In this document: piece after piece, positions 31,767 through 43,399 of the stretch
Numbering within the stretch: the stretch's first letter is position 1
Layout: every line of letters starts with the position of its first letter
Assembly (NCBI GenBank): GCA_009746045.1
Contig: RPFO01000106.1
Location: 315,001 to 375,000, forward strand
DNA length: 60,000 nt
Direction of reading: 5' to 3'
From: Mesostigma viride
Lineage: Eukaryota; Streptophyta; Mesostigmatophyceae; Mesostigmatales; Mesostigmataceae
The notes under the pieces: model-generated
What the model saw: only the letters and a program-made list of their open reading frames with translations
Told to the model about the DNA's origin: nothing
Database searches by the model: none
Made by a program: the position numbers and the translations under genes

Positions 31767-32223
31767 AGTTAGATGAGATGCTTAGGCTGACACACGGATT
31801 TCCGGCCTGCGCGCCGCGTATTGCCTACCGCGGCTGAGCGGGACACCTCAGTACAGTACGGCAGGGTGTACGGTACTGAGGTGTCATGTGGACCGATGTG
31901 CGGTTAGTGCCAGACTGTGCCTAGACTCTAGCTCGACCCGCCAGACCCGGGTTATCCGGTTCTGGACGGGCCGAGTGTAGTTGATGCTAGTGACGTGGTC
32001 GCATGGCATTGCAGTGTACAGTTGTCCACTGGTGAGGTGCTGCAGGTAGCACCGCCATAGGCATATAGGCGTAGCACTGGGGAGTGCCGCAGCACCCGAG
32101 TTTGCCCAGACGTTCCATTCTGAGCCCTCAGCTTCCATTGCTCTCTCATTGTATTATTGTAATACAATCATCATTCGCTCTCAGCTTCAGCAGTTGTTCG
32201 TCGTCCCTAGTCTCCATCCAACT
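31767..32223 (+). repeat. 3' LTR of the Copia element
   Basis: 457 bp, near-identical to 16201-16658. Confidence 0.9.
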
Positions 32224-33444
32224 CCTGAGGATTGCCACAAAACCGCCTTTGCTACCCCTTTTGGGCATTACCAGTTTCGAGTAGCGGCTATGGGACTCTG
32301 TAACTCTCCTGCCTCTTTCCAAATGTTAATGAATGAAGTGCTTAGACCTGTTATGGGAAATTCTCACCTCCCTCAAGTGTCCTCTGATTTAAAGGATCCT
32401 TCCTTCTCCTCTGTTTCTTTATCTGAGCATGACCGTTCTTGTGCTCAAGCTTACTTAGATGATATCCTTATTTATTCTCCTGATTTTGAAACGCACCTAC
32501 GTGATTTAAAGAAAGTACTAGAAATCATGGCTGAAAATTCTTTATGGGCGCGCCGTGCTAAAGTTCGCTCTGGTAGGAGTGTCCCATTTTTAGGGCACGT
32601 CCTGTCAGATGCCGGGGTTGCTACCGACCCGGATAAGACTAAGTCAATTCAGGAATGGCCTACCCCTACCGACGTTAAAGGCGTACGTAGTTTTCTAGGA
32701 ATTGCCTCTTACTATAGGCGTTTTATCCCGCGTTTCGCAACTATAGCAGCCCCTATTAATCACCTACTAAAGAAGGATATCCCCTTTGTTTGGAGTAGTG
32801 AATGTCAGTCGGCTTTTCAGTGTCTAAAATCCCTACTCCTCTCCCCTCCCGTACTCATCCTACCGGATACTACTAAACCCTTTGTTGTAGCTACAGATGC
32901 TAGCAAGGTAGCTATAGGGGGCGTCCTTCTCCAGGATCAGGGTCAGGGCTTACAGCCAATCGAGTATATCTCTAGGACAATGCTTCCTGCGGAGCGTAAC
33001 TATCCCGTACACCAGCAGGAACTATTAGCTGTGGTGTATTGTTGCCACGCGTGGCAGCACTTTCTTAAAGGTGCTCAATTTGATGTTTGTCTGAATGAAC
33101 CCTGCGAGATTGATCCTTATAGATTAGTTATCCAGACGGATCACCGTCCCCTTACCCATCTTCTCTCACAACCCAACCTTACCCCTCGTCAAGCGCGCTG
33201 GATGGAGTTTTTAGCACAGTTCTCCCCTTTTAAACTTCAGTATGTTAAGGGTGTAGATAACATAGTACCAGATGCACTCTCCCGTCGTGCAGATTACTCC
33301 TTTTTCGAGGACCTTGATGTTCTCAATACTACTCTAGTTCCTACTACTATGGGTGTAACCCCGTATGGTGAACTACCGATGATGAATCCTATGCCTACCT
33401 CTTTCATACAGCTGTTCGCATGCCTGATCTCCTTTCTCACGTAG
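32224..33444 (+). pseudogene. G1 pol, second part: RT palm and RNase H
   Basis: Continuation of the RT after the Copia insertion: HKTAFATPFGHYQFRVAAMG, the catalytic YLDD in AYLDDILIYSPDF (YLDD at 32452-32463), and FLGHVLSDAGV. The connection FLGIASYYRRFIPRF leads to RNase H with VVATDASKVAIGG, VHQQELLAVVYC, IQTDHRPLTHL and VPDALSRRA, which hold the D-E-D-D set. One base is missing near 33378 relative to G2 (CTACCGATG versus CTACCTGATG), shifting into the integrase frame that is open from 33420. All catalytic residues are present, so damage is limited to the insertions and this indel. Confidence 0.9.
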
Positions 33445-34491
33445 GACTCTCTCTCCCGTGTGAGGCCCTTCCTGTGGCCTCGGTGGGGGGGGAGGGGAAA
33501 AATAAAATTTCTATACCGCTTAGCCATGTAGCGACTAGGTCAGGAAAGTCTTATGAAAACATAGTCCCTCTAGGACCTCCCCTTCTCTTTGGCAAGGCGG
33601 TAGGAGATCTCTTTAAACCGGCTGTTCTGGATACCTCTGTTGCGATGCCTACATCTGATCTTGAACGCCTTATTAGTAGATTTACGGCCACTGAGCCGGA
33701 AGCATTAGCTGCCATTTCTGCCCATCCCCAACAATTAGGCAAGCACCCTTGTAAATTTGTAGGTGGATTTTTATATGTGCAGATAGCAGATTCTCCCCCT
33801 CAATGGCGCCTGTATGTCCCTCCTATCTGTCGCTCCTCCTTGCTCTTTGAGTTGCATGACTTAGCTGCTCATCAGGGTGGTAAACGGGTACGGGACCTAG
33901 TAGCCCGCTCTTACTACTGGCCTTCCCTTTTAAAGGATGTAGATGAGTATGTTAGAACCTGTCAATCTTGCCAGGAGATGAAACCCAACAATGTAGAACA
34001 GATAGCAGAGCCTAGGACCTTACCTGATCCCATCATGCCGTGGGACTCCATTATGATGGATTTTGTAGGACCTTTTAGGAAGAATGATAGAGGTAACGCC
34101 CAGATCCTTGTTTTCGTAGATCGTTTTACTCGTATGTGTCATCTCGTGCCGTGTCCCTTAGAACTCACCGCACGCGATTGCGCACGCCTATACCTTAATA
34201 ACGTATATAGATATCATGGTTTGAGTAGGCAGTTTATTAGTGATAAGGATAAGTTGTTTACTTCTGATTTTTGGCAGCAGTTCTTCGCTGCTATCGGTAC
34301 CAAGGTCACCTTCGGTACTGCCTACCACTCCTCCTCGTCTCATTTAGTAGAACGTTTGAATAGGGTAGTGGAAGAAGCTCTGCGGCACTATGTGAATGGC
34401 TCTGGGAGTGATTGGGAGGATTATCTATGTCTGGTAGAGTTTTCCCTTAACAACTGCCCTCAGGCTGCGCATGGTTATACGCCCTTCTTCC
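33420..34491 (+). pseudogene. G1 integrase, interrupted
   Basis: Zinc-binding HHCC region: LHDLAAH...CQSCQEMKP. Catalytic core: MMDFVGPFRKN, FISDKDKLFTSDF and HLVERLNRVVEEAL supply D, D and E. Integrates the element cDNA into chromatin. It is interrupted at TTAA 34492-34495 by a 1.7-kb element. The C-terminal part with the chromodomain resumes at 36218 in another register. The flanks differ from G2 by two bases at this site (CCTTAAGA versus CCTAGA). Confidence 0.88.
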
Positions 34492-34495
34492 TTAA

Positions 34496-36213
34496 CTCTT
34501 CAACCGTCTGGACTGGAACCACCGAAACGGACTGAGTTTGGGTATCTTTGTGCGCCTGAGAGTAACTAGCCAAATAACATTTTCTGGCCCACCCTTGGAA
34601 CCAAGCATGCTTTTATATCAAATAATGTTTGGGAAATTTGGTTGGTCACATATCTATGCCCCATGCATGCTATAAATAGCACCCACCCCAGGGGGGTACG
34701 GTGCACATGGGGTTGGAGACATATATAATGCATTATAGACCATTTACACAAATCAGGTGGCCCTGGCCTTTTAAAGGCAGTTTATTAGAATCACAGGCAT
34801 GCCATCAATGCATTCACAGCATGAAATGTCACAGAACTGCACATGCTATCTAGCAAACAGCCCAAAATAGCTCAGACCGTTATAACGGTGCAAGCTATTT
34901 TGGGACGGTTGCTAGAACTGCCGTATAGGTTTCCTATCCCAAAGTGGCACAAAACAACAACTAGATGGCCACAAAAGCAATGCCAACACCATGTCCAGCA
35001 TATAAGACACAAGCTCATGCTATACAATAGGTGTAAGGCTCATATCAAGGCCTAAAGCGCGCGTACAAAGGGTGGCAAGGAGCTACATCACTAACACACC
35101 CAATGAACGACAAAACACCTCTATGTTCTTGGAAACAATGAATAAAACAATAGGAATAAGTTGGTATAATGCTCCCATGCAAACAGGTTATGGGTATCTC
35201 CACGATTTTCACATGCAATGGATGCAAAACAAGAAGGTGGGCGTTGGCCAGCAAAACAAGAAGCCACGCCTAACACTGGTCAGAAAAGAACTTGTCTCGG
35301 GGTGCTTGACCAAGGAAAAGCATTGGGTAATCAACGTTACCATATTAGTGACCGATAACAATCGTTACCTCGCTATTTCCGTTGCAGCATCAGCTAACGG
35401 TGACCAAACATGGTCCAAAATCTGCTTGACCTGATGGTATTCCCCAACCATGACAAGCCGATGCGTAGAGGCAGCAAAACAACAAAAAGACAATCACAAC
35501 CCCTCGGTAATAACTCTGATATTAGCTTTAAACGATAATACAACTATATACGGCTAATAGAACACGCTTGGAGGCTAGAACGTACCAGGTCGGTACAGCA
35601 GATTACCTTTCTTGCGCGAGCCAGCACGCCAGAGTAATGGACGTAGCCTCGAGCCTTTACTGGCTGCCAATGCTAATCAATCTTGTTGGGAACAACGTAC
35701 TAAATTGATCGATGCGCAGATGTCTGGGAAAATTCGGCCTAGCAACATGCAGCACTCGCACCATCACTGCCTGGCCGCTAACGTCATTTGCTGCGCCGAC
35801 CAGCACCCCGAGACCCATCTACGTACCTCCGAACCTTCCATGGCTAGGGATATTCAATTTTTAGGATCTAAGAATCATGCCTACAAAATTTGAGTCCAAT
35901 ACGTCAAGCCATTCTCTCGTACCAGTCAGTTCTTTGCACCGCCATAGCCGTGCGCGTCAATATTTTTCCTGCACGTCGGTCCCGTTGGACCATGGTACCC
36001 CCCTAACTTTGCTCAAGCATATCTCCCTGGCCAGGTGTCCAAAGTACGGTCTGAAGTGCTCTACGGAAAGCTGACGTCTAGATCTTTCGATCCCCCCAGG
36101 TTTGACCGTTAAATTATTATTGGCGCGGCGCCTGGTAGGCGCACAAACTCAGTCCGTTAGAGTGGTAGGACTTCAACTGGTACCACGAAAACGGCGCGAG
36201 AACGGTTTAAGAG
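34496..36213. mobile_element. TTAA-flanked DNA element A (1.7 kb)
   Basis: Flanked by TTAA (34492-34495, 36214-36217). Ends are imperfect inverted repeats: CTCTTCAACCGTCTGG on the left pairs with the complement of AACGGTTTAAGAG on the right, and a further inverted match GGACTGAGTTTG lies about 35-65 bp in. No transposase ORF recognised; open frames at 35072-35434 and 35612-35893 lack motifs. A palindrome CCCAAAATAGCT...AGCTATTTTGGG sits at 34861-34903. TTAA targets are typical of piggyBac and Kolobok elements. Confidence 0.65.
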
Positions 36214-36217
36214 TTAA

Positions 36218-36892
36218 GATACTGGTAGACAACCTCTTACCCCTACCTCTCTCTTAGCTAGTCCTTTAAGGGACAAGGATGATGTGTCCCGGGATACTGT
36301 AGAAGGTGTGCAGGCGTTATTAGATAAGATGAAGAATGCACACGACAACGCTATTGCAGGGTACCATAGGGCGCAGGCCAAGTACCTTGCTAGGTTGCGT
36401 GCCTCATTAGATAGACGAGCACCTGAGATAGAAATAGGAGATTTAGTCTTAGTAGAAGGCCCCCGTGTTGGCCGATTCGCTCATAAGTTCGAAGCCGAAC
36501 TGAAAGTGAAACTTAGGCCCGCCTTCTTAGGACCCTTCCGTGTGTTGTCTAGAGTAGGAAATTTCCTGTATGAGATAGATATTCCTACCTCTTGGCAGAC
36601 CCACTCGCGCACCTTTCATAGAAGCCAGCTGAAGCTTTATCATCAAAGCACGTTCGCTGGTAGAGAATTAGCCCCTGCCCCTTTAGAGCATAATCCTGGT
36701 GAGGTAGAGGACGAGGTAGAGGGTATCGTGGCCCATAGAGATATCAAAAAGGGCCGCGGTACCCAGCGCCAGTATAAGGTGAAGTGGATGTATGCTCGTA
36801 GTGAGGTAGATAAGGTCTGGTATACGGAGAGTGAGCTAGATGGGTGTAGTCGCCTGCTGCAGCAGGAGTATAAAACCCTGCATAAGCTCTAG
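36218..36892 (+). pseudogene. G1 integrase C-terminus with chromodomain
   Basis: Follows the TTAA insert. It begins in sequence that in G2 is continuous with the integrase (TGRQPLTPTSLLASPLRDKD). A basic linker and the GPF/Y-like region KLRPAFLGPFRVLSRVGNFL come next. Then a chromodomain-like segment, VEGIVAHRDIKKGRGTQRQY followed by KVKWMYARSEVDKVWYTES, has the aromatic and acidic pattern used by chromoviral chromodomains for histone recognition. Stop TAG at 36890-36892. Same architecture in G2. Confidence 0.85.
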
Positions 36893-36972
36893 TGCATGAT
36901 AGACCTTCTCCTCTCTTATGTTATGTCTGCTGTCGACGGGTGGTTGGTTGTCCCCTCCCCTCCGCAGCCGTC

Positions 36973-39311
36973 ATGTCAGAGCCTACCCCTCAGATGGAGT
37001 CCCTGCCGCCTACCCCTGATCCGGAGCTATATTATGAGGTCCTTCCGGGCCGGTGGGTCTCCAGATCCAGCTTCCCGGGTGGCCCAATCCATCCTGCCCT
37101 TCAGGCGAGTCATGCTGCTTTGGTCCGGGCCGCCCTCTTCGGGGTCTCCTGGTTTGGGCCAGACCCCCATGAACCGCAGCAGTTGGTTGTTCATGGTTTC
37201 GACGACGCTGGACACTGTCTCCTTGAGTGTGGGTCCCGCTGCCCTGCCTTGGGGCAGATAGATGCCATCCTTCAGTGTCCTAGGGTTTTCTCATACCTGT
37301 CTACCCCTGTGGGCCGCTCCTGCCTCCGGGATGTTTTCCCTTGGCTTCCGGCCGAGGGCGATGCCGAGTTAGATGATCACCCCTGTGACCTCCTGCGGGC
37401 GGTCGAGTTCATGGAGATTGCGGACCAGTCGGCGAGGGTGTTAGCACATGGCGATCCTTCCCCTGTGGATGCACCGGTAGAGTCGCAGTACACGCCGGAG
37501 TATTCGGCCTCAGTCGCAGCTTCCTCCTCCTCCGTGTCGGCGCCTTCTCCTGTTCCGTCATCACCGCGGTCGACCAGGCGCGTGTCGGTGGAGCCGACGC
37601 CTACCCCTCCGGGTGTGGATCGAGAGCCTGACCACCTTGCGGCTACTGTGTCTGCAATGCAGGCCCAGATCCAGTCCTTAGCCTCGGCATTCGGGGCCTT
37701 CATGGCGTCTCAGTCGCCTGCTTTAGTTGCGCCACTGAGGTGTGGCGTCTGTTGCTGCTGTGCCACCTACCCCTTCTGTTGCCTCGGCGACTACGGCTTC
37801 GCCTGCGCCCCAGTGCGAGCCCGCGGTCGCTGTGGTTCCGTCTGCTGCTGCGACTCCTGCTGCCTCTGCGCCTGTGACCGCCGTACCTGCGCCTGCGCGC
37901 GAGTCTCCTGCCCCTGCGATCGCGCCCGCCGTCGCTGCTTCCGAGCCTCCACAAGCTCAGTCGCAGCCGTCGCGGGGCTTCTTTGGCGATACTAGCGGGC
38001 TTCCCAGGCTTTGGGAGGGTGGTCCCCCGCAGAGGATTCCGGTGCCTGACTGGAGCTTGGATGGTAACCAATCTTATGCCGGACTGCCTGTCCCTAGGCC
38101 CTATTTTCAATATGTGGCCTGGGGGTGCGCCGGCAACAGAGACCGGCTCGCCAGCTGCGGTGGCGGGTCCGTCACGGCCCTCTCTGGCTTCGGGTCCGGC
38201 GCGACCTCCTGTTGTACCAGTACCACCTGCGTCGGTGTCGGCTCCCGCCCCTGCTTCGGTCCCTGCTTCGGCCCCTGCCCCTTCAGCCTCGCGGTCTTTG
38301 GCTGCGGTTGTTCGGTCCACTGGTCAGGACCCTCGCGCCACCCGCGCTGCCGATTCCCTCCGGGAGTTGTCCCAGGGTGATCGGGACAGGGCCCCTTCCG
38401 TGGTGCATGCGACGCCGGAGTCGCGCGACACGCCCGTGCCTGGATGTGGTATGTCCGCACTCGCCTGCCGACAGTGTGACCTGCCGCGCGCCTCCGCCGA
38501 GCTGGCCATCTCGCCCATGTCCTACGGGTTCTCCCAGGTGTGTCGGGCGCCGCGGGATCGTGGCCTACCTGTTGAGACTGATCGGCCCCCTTTCGACATG
38601 GTTATTTTAGCTGATCCTGTGTTCCAGGGTGAGATCCTGGTTCGGCTCGTTCTGTACCGCTGGGCTAGGCGTTACAATGACTTGGACACCTACGGTGGGT
38701 TCCAGTGGGCTTACCCTCCGCCTCTGGGCATTATGGCTTCGGATGCCCTTACGGTAGAGTTTCCTGCGGTACCGGGTGCTACGTATATCACGGTTCTCCA
38801 GCCCATCCTGGCCATGGAGTGGGATGCCCGTCGTCCAGCGCCCATCCCGGGCCAGGGGCTAGACTCCCGTGGCCACCCTCCTCCTCGGGCCAGCGACTAC
38901 CTAGAGACATTCGGGTCGCGACAGTGTGCTCGTCGGTGGCGCTCCCGAGAGGTTCGGCACATCCGGATGTGGCCGTCTAACGTGGAGCCCCTGGTAGATC
39001 TGTTCTTCCCGACGGGTTTGCGCCCTCGGATCCGGTACCACCGCCTACTCCTGCGGGCCCTCTGTTTGATCGCAGTAGAGCCTTTCCTTCGCCTCTTTGC
39101 CTGTGGTTTCCTGGACTGGGCCCGTGGCCAGGTCGTTCTTACGCAGCATAGGTATTACTGGGCCTTTCTGGGCCTTTTTCCTGACGGCGTGTGGGCCGAT
39201 GTTTTCCTCACTGTAGATAGGCATGACAATGCCGAGGATGTGGCCCACTACCAGGCCTACCTGGAGGTCCTGCTGGCCTCTCGTGGCACTTATCAGACGG
39301 ATGGCCACTAG
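36973..39311 (+). pseudogene. Additional 3' ORF of G1 (unknown function)
   Basis: Lies after pol and before the 3' LTR, where env-like or accessory genes sit in some LTR elements. The likely start is the ATG at 36973 (MSEPTPQ), shared with G2. Three frames in series (36973 to about 37740, 37742 to about 38120, about 38100 to 39311) suggest two frameshifts in a protein of roughly 780 residues. The middle is long Ala/Pro/Ser/Val-rich. The N-part has ELYYEVLPGRWVSRSSFPGG. The C-part is compact and aromatic (YRWARRYNDLDTYGGFQWAY; WPSNVEPLVDLFFPTG; RYYWAFLGLF). No signal peptide, convincing membrane anchor or known domain was recognised, so an envelope role is not supported. Three related copies occur here (G0, G1, start in G2). 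Confidence 0.65.
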
Positions 39312-39684
39312 ATAGAGGGCCCTAGGCCCGACCTGAGGGTGTTGTCCCTCCGGTATATAGAGTCGCCCTCATATTCTGGCCAGTTGGTTGGCTGTTCTTG
39401 GTCCTTAGCGCTGATGTGTTTACTCTGTGTGTCCTGCCCAGTGCCGTCCCCCCGGCCAGGACTCCGTTCCAGGCAGTTAGGGGAACCTCCCACCAGGCTT
39501 GGTGCTGGCTAACCCTACACCACCCGGCGTGGTGGTGGAGACCGTGTGAACTATTGGTGCTTTGTATCTGGGATGGTCTATCGATTGTGTTGGTGTGTGC
39601 TGGGTGCATTAGGTTTTTCCTACCCCTTTGGTTTCCTTCTCTCTGCGTAGGGAGAGGGCTCCCTACCTTTTGTGGGGGGGGAGG
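39312..39684 (+). other. G1 3' untranslated region and polypurine tract
   Basis: Non-coding. The purine run GTGGGGGGGGAGG directly before the LTR (about 39672-39684) is the expected plus-strand primer. Confidence 0.75.
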
Positions 39685-40291
39685 TGTTACGTCGCGTAAC
39701 AATTCGTTGTAGTTATGGACGTAAATTAGGTCCTTGGCCTCGGTTGTTCCTAGGTTTACGTGTAGTTCTAGCTGGGTCTTGATTGTCCTCGTAACAGTAC
39801 TATGGTATATTGGGTGCCTTTGGGCGCCGCGCCGCGTACTTTATTAGTGGTCCTTATCCTTCGGTAGAATGTAGTGGACCGGCGTGCATCTGTGCACCTG
39901 CCTGTGTTTCTGTGTTTCTGCAGGTGAGGGCCAGGTCGGCCCGAGCCTGTTGGACCGTTGGTGACCATTTATGCACGTTCCACTCCTTGTGTGCATGGTC
40001 ACTCGGCGTGTGTTAAATGAATTAACACATATTAGCTTGGGTCACGGCAGTGTAGTTGTGTTTCCTTCCTCTATTCCTGGAGTAAACGGGTTTGGTTAAA
40101 TGGCTTATGGCGTATTACAGTAGCACATATGTAAATGCCACGAGCCACGAGCCACGAGGTAGCCATGGCTGACGGCGGCGCTCATAACTTTCACGTTTGA
40201 GCACCGAATTTAGTCGTGAATATCACAATCGCTTCGTCTTTCTAAGACGCACATGCTGATATAATTTTCCGACGCTATTACGCAATATACG

Positions 40292-43200
40292 ATGAGCAAA
40301 CGCCCATCGACGCAACGCAGCCTGACGGCTGCGCTCGGCAATGAAAATACGTCTGCAGCTCCGGCTGCAGCTTCGCCATCAGGGCCGGAAGGCAGTGGTG
40401 ACACTAGTCGCGCACTGGTGGCCGCCCAGAACCCTCCCGGGCTTCCTGCCTCGCCATCGGCCTCGCCAGAACCTAAACGCAGCCGCTCATCCTTTCCACG
40501 CGAACCGCGTTTCAAGTACTTCTCCTTCCATGCCGACGATCACGACTGGTTCAACAACATTTCTCCGGTCATGGCTATGAAATGCATTTTCTTCGGGGAC
40601 TACGCCTCGCTTCTTGAGCTGTGCATCTACTTTCACAGCATCCGTCGCCTACTGGAATTTGACGGCCGTAATTTTACACAGAGCCGCGAACTGCTGCTGA
40701 CGGGCTTGTACCCCCGGCCCGAGCTTCAGCACATGATTCTTTGTTCCCTGCTGACGAAGTCTGACGGCGAGATCTTGGCCCCCACCATCTCCGCAGCCAC
40801 ATACCGCTCCATCCTCACGGAAGCCTTTCAGCAGCACGTGACCCCCCTTGCCGCAGATGTGGCGGCTATGGGCGGCACGCTGGCTACTGAGCTCCCTCAC
40901 ATTTCCACCACCGTCACCTCCACCTCCACCCTCCTCACCTCCACCTCCACTGCCACCTCCACCTCCACCGCCGACATCAAAGCCCAGCTCCTCGACATCG
41001 ACCAGCGTCTTAAGAACAATGCCATCGCTATCGAGGTCCTGCAGAACACCGCAGGCCTCACCGCCCAGGCAGTGAAGGACATTGCCGCCAAGCCAGCCCC
41101 GGCTGGCCTGGCCGGCGATGCTCCTCCCATCACCACCTGGGCGGACATGCTTAACTCGTCGTCTGTCCCTGGTCCTAATTTTAGGACTGAGTTCAACTCA
41201 GTCCTAATTTTAGGACCTAATTTTGAGGTTTTGTAGAAAATTCGCCCCGGTCGGAATATTTGGCAGAAAAATTTTCTCAAAATTTATTCAAATACTACTT
41301 GAAAAGATCTTTCTTGGACATATTTTTGGGATTTTTTTGGATTTGGTTTGGGCGGCTAACCGTACGGTGAAAGTACAGGTGGTAAGGGTACATTTTCACG
41401 CGAAACGTGAGTTCCGGAAATGCACGACCTAGCCATGGCGGCTTGCGCCCATGCATGCAGTTTACGTTTTCGGACGATTTTGCGGGCCAAACCCAGGAAA
41501 TAGATTTTTTATGTCCTAAAGATGATACAAGTGAATTTTAACCTCGCGGGGATGCGATTTACTGGGTGTCGGCACTGTTCTTGCTGGAAAAATCTGCGAT
41601 TAGGCAGGTCGACGGAATGGATTACTACAATTGATTCCCGGATCAAATCGAAGGGTTTATAGGTTTCTTTCTACCTTTTATCATGTATTGTCGTAGATTA
41701 AGTCTAGTGGCAGTAAAGATTTGATGATTTCGACCACTCTGTCACGTCATGGGTTGTGTGCCGCAAAGTGCCACTTTTGCAGGCACCGCCTGGGCCAAGG
41801 TAACGCCAGCCGTGCCAGGTGAAGCTGGAATATCGCTGCTTCATCGTTTCTTGGTATTCTTACATGAGTTTAAGCTTGCGATGCGCTGTCAGTTTTGAGT
41901 CTTGCTGCTCTTTCTTGACCGTTGCCTGCCCCTCTCTAAAACCATCTTTTTAGATGATCTTACCAGGCATTTGCCTTACCGTAGCGTGGCTGTACAAGGT
42001 TTTAGGTGCTGAATGGGTTAAAACGCTTTCATAGATGTTAGTTATTCTCTTGCTATGTTTATACTGCATGATTGTGTGGTCATGGGCTGCGTCAAGGGTA
42101 CTGTCAAGCTTATACGGGCGAGTGAAAAATCTTGGTGATAAACCACTGTCATCATGTGCCAGCAGGTATCTTGGCCATGTCATGGCAAGGTAATACAGTT
42201 TTATCCATGTCCATTCTTGTAAAGAACAATTAAATGTGACTAACCTACCCATTATATCGGTGGTTATTACTTATAATACATCCCTTTGTAGCTACGTATC
42301 CATACGCATTCCCTATATGTATGCATAGGCTTTTACACATACTAAGGTACAATATAACTGCAATATGATGATGCAAGTATGTTTTCCTATTATGCCTGAA
42401 GGGAAATGGGCTGATTGACATGCTTTGTGGCCACGCTACTATGAAGTATGACCGCACTTACATGCTTGCCAATTGCTAGCATGGCCCAGTCCTATGTATA
42501 GGACTGGCAGTATTTGGCGTGTTTCAGGCAGTGCCAGTGGCCAAATTGAGTCCAGTTTTTTGCCACAGGTCAAGAACTATATTGTTTACATGCCTGTATT
42601 TTTTTAACATGCATATGGAATTTATTCAATTTTTGCCACTCATGCTTCCACACAAAAATGCAAATTCGCCGACGGTGCCATACATCCATGTAATTTTTAG
42701 GAGTTTGGGTCAAGTTTTCACTGATGTAGTATTTTTGCCAGCAAGAGGACATCAAATACTCCATAGACCCACGTCTAAGCATCTTGGATGGACCCCCCAC
42801 CTAGTCACTACACACGGTTGAAAAAGGTCAACTCAGTCCTATTATTAGGACTGAGTTGGGACAGACGACGAGTTAAGCAACACACCACCTCCACCACCTC
42901 CGCTGTCGCAGCCCAGCTTCAACGGCAGACGCTTGACCTCCGCGAGGAGGCCGAGCTCGCCAAGCGCAGCCTCAACGTCATTGTCAAGAATCTCAAGATG
43001 GAGGAAGGTGAGAATTCCGAGAAGCTTGCGCGTGCCTTTGAGAGAGAAATCCTTGATCGCATGGGCCTTACTGGTGAGATCGAGCTGGCCGCCCACCGCC
43101 TTCCCCGCGCGCGGGGTAAGGCAGGGCCGCCCCCGCTCCTTCTCACCTTTAAGACCCCGGCGGACAAGATTTCTTTTCTCAGACGCCGCAAGCGGCTCGA

Positions 43201-43399
43201 GAAGACTCTCTTCACCCTTGACGACGACTTGACCCTGGCGCAGCAACAACGGCGACGGGAGCTATGGCCGACCTACCTCCAGCTCCGGCAGACCAAGGCG
43301 GGGCAGCCGGTGTACTGGAAGGGGGCGGCCATCTACGTCGGCCACAAGCCCTGGCAGGCGACCCCCGCGGCCCCAGCGACCCCAGACGCTCCAGTTTAG
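40292..43399 (+). pseudogene. L1 ORF1p-like nucleic-acid-binding protein, split by a TTAA element
   Basis: First part 40292 to the TTAA at 41151-41154; second part from 42877 to the stop at 43397-43399. Excluding the insert and one TTAA leaves one frame of about 460 codons. N-terminus MSKRPSTQRSLTAAL is Ser/Pro/Ala-rich with KRSR. Then comes a folded part (YFSFHADDHDWFNNISPVMA), a Thr/Ser-rich linker and a coiled-coil-like stretch (LDLREEAELAKRS). An RRM-like domain starts SLNVIVKNLK, includes IELAAHRLPRARGKAGPPPL, and a basic CTD has RRRKRLEKTLFTLDDDLT. Coiled coil, RRM and CTD is the ORF1p plan of L1-type LINEs, an RNA chaperone. ORF2 is absent. Confidence 0.7.
41155..42872. mobile_element. 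TTAA-flanked DNA element B (1.7 kb)
   Basis: Flanked by TTAA (41151-41154, 42873-42876) with inverted ends CTCGTCGTCTGTCCC/GGGACAGACGACGAG. Palindromes GGTCCTAATTTTAGGAC... and AACTCAGTCCTA(A/T)TATTAGGA lie at both ends. Removal with one TTAA restores the ORF1 frame. No transposase seen. Starts with the same TTAA-CTC as element A, and the distance between TTAA copies is 1722 bp in both. Confidence 0.75.

Larger units (their letters stand above)
16201..32223 (+). mobile_element. Ty1/Copia retrotransposon inserted in the G1 RT
   Basis: Flanked by CCTGA on both sides (16196-16200, 32224-32228); the flanking Gypsy RT is continuous without it, as G2 shows. LTRs of 458 and 457 bp. Gene order is gag, integrase, protease-like domain, RT, RNase H; integrase before RT is the Copia order. 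Length without the nested CACTA element is about 8.5 kb. LTR termini are AGTT...AACT rather than TG...CA. The two LTRs differ at only a few bases (for example CATTCACAGTG versus CATTGCAGTG), so insertion is recent, although the coding region has frameshifts. Confidence 0.9.

Noticed and set aside
35072-35434. 120-codon frame in TTAA element A as a transposase fragment
   Set aside because: No DDE-type motif or similarity that I can recognise.
36973-39311. Envelope gene (errantivirus-like)
   Set aside because: No signal peptide, fusion peptide or convincing C-terminal anchor; hydrophobic patches are short and the middle is Ala/Pro-rich.
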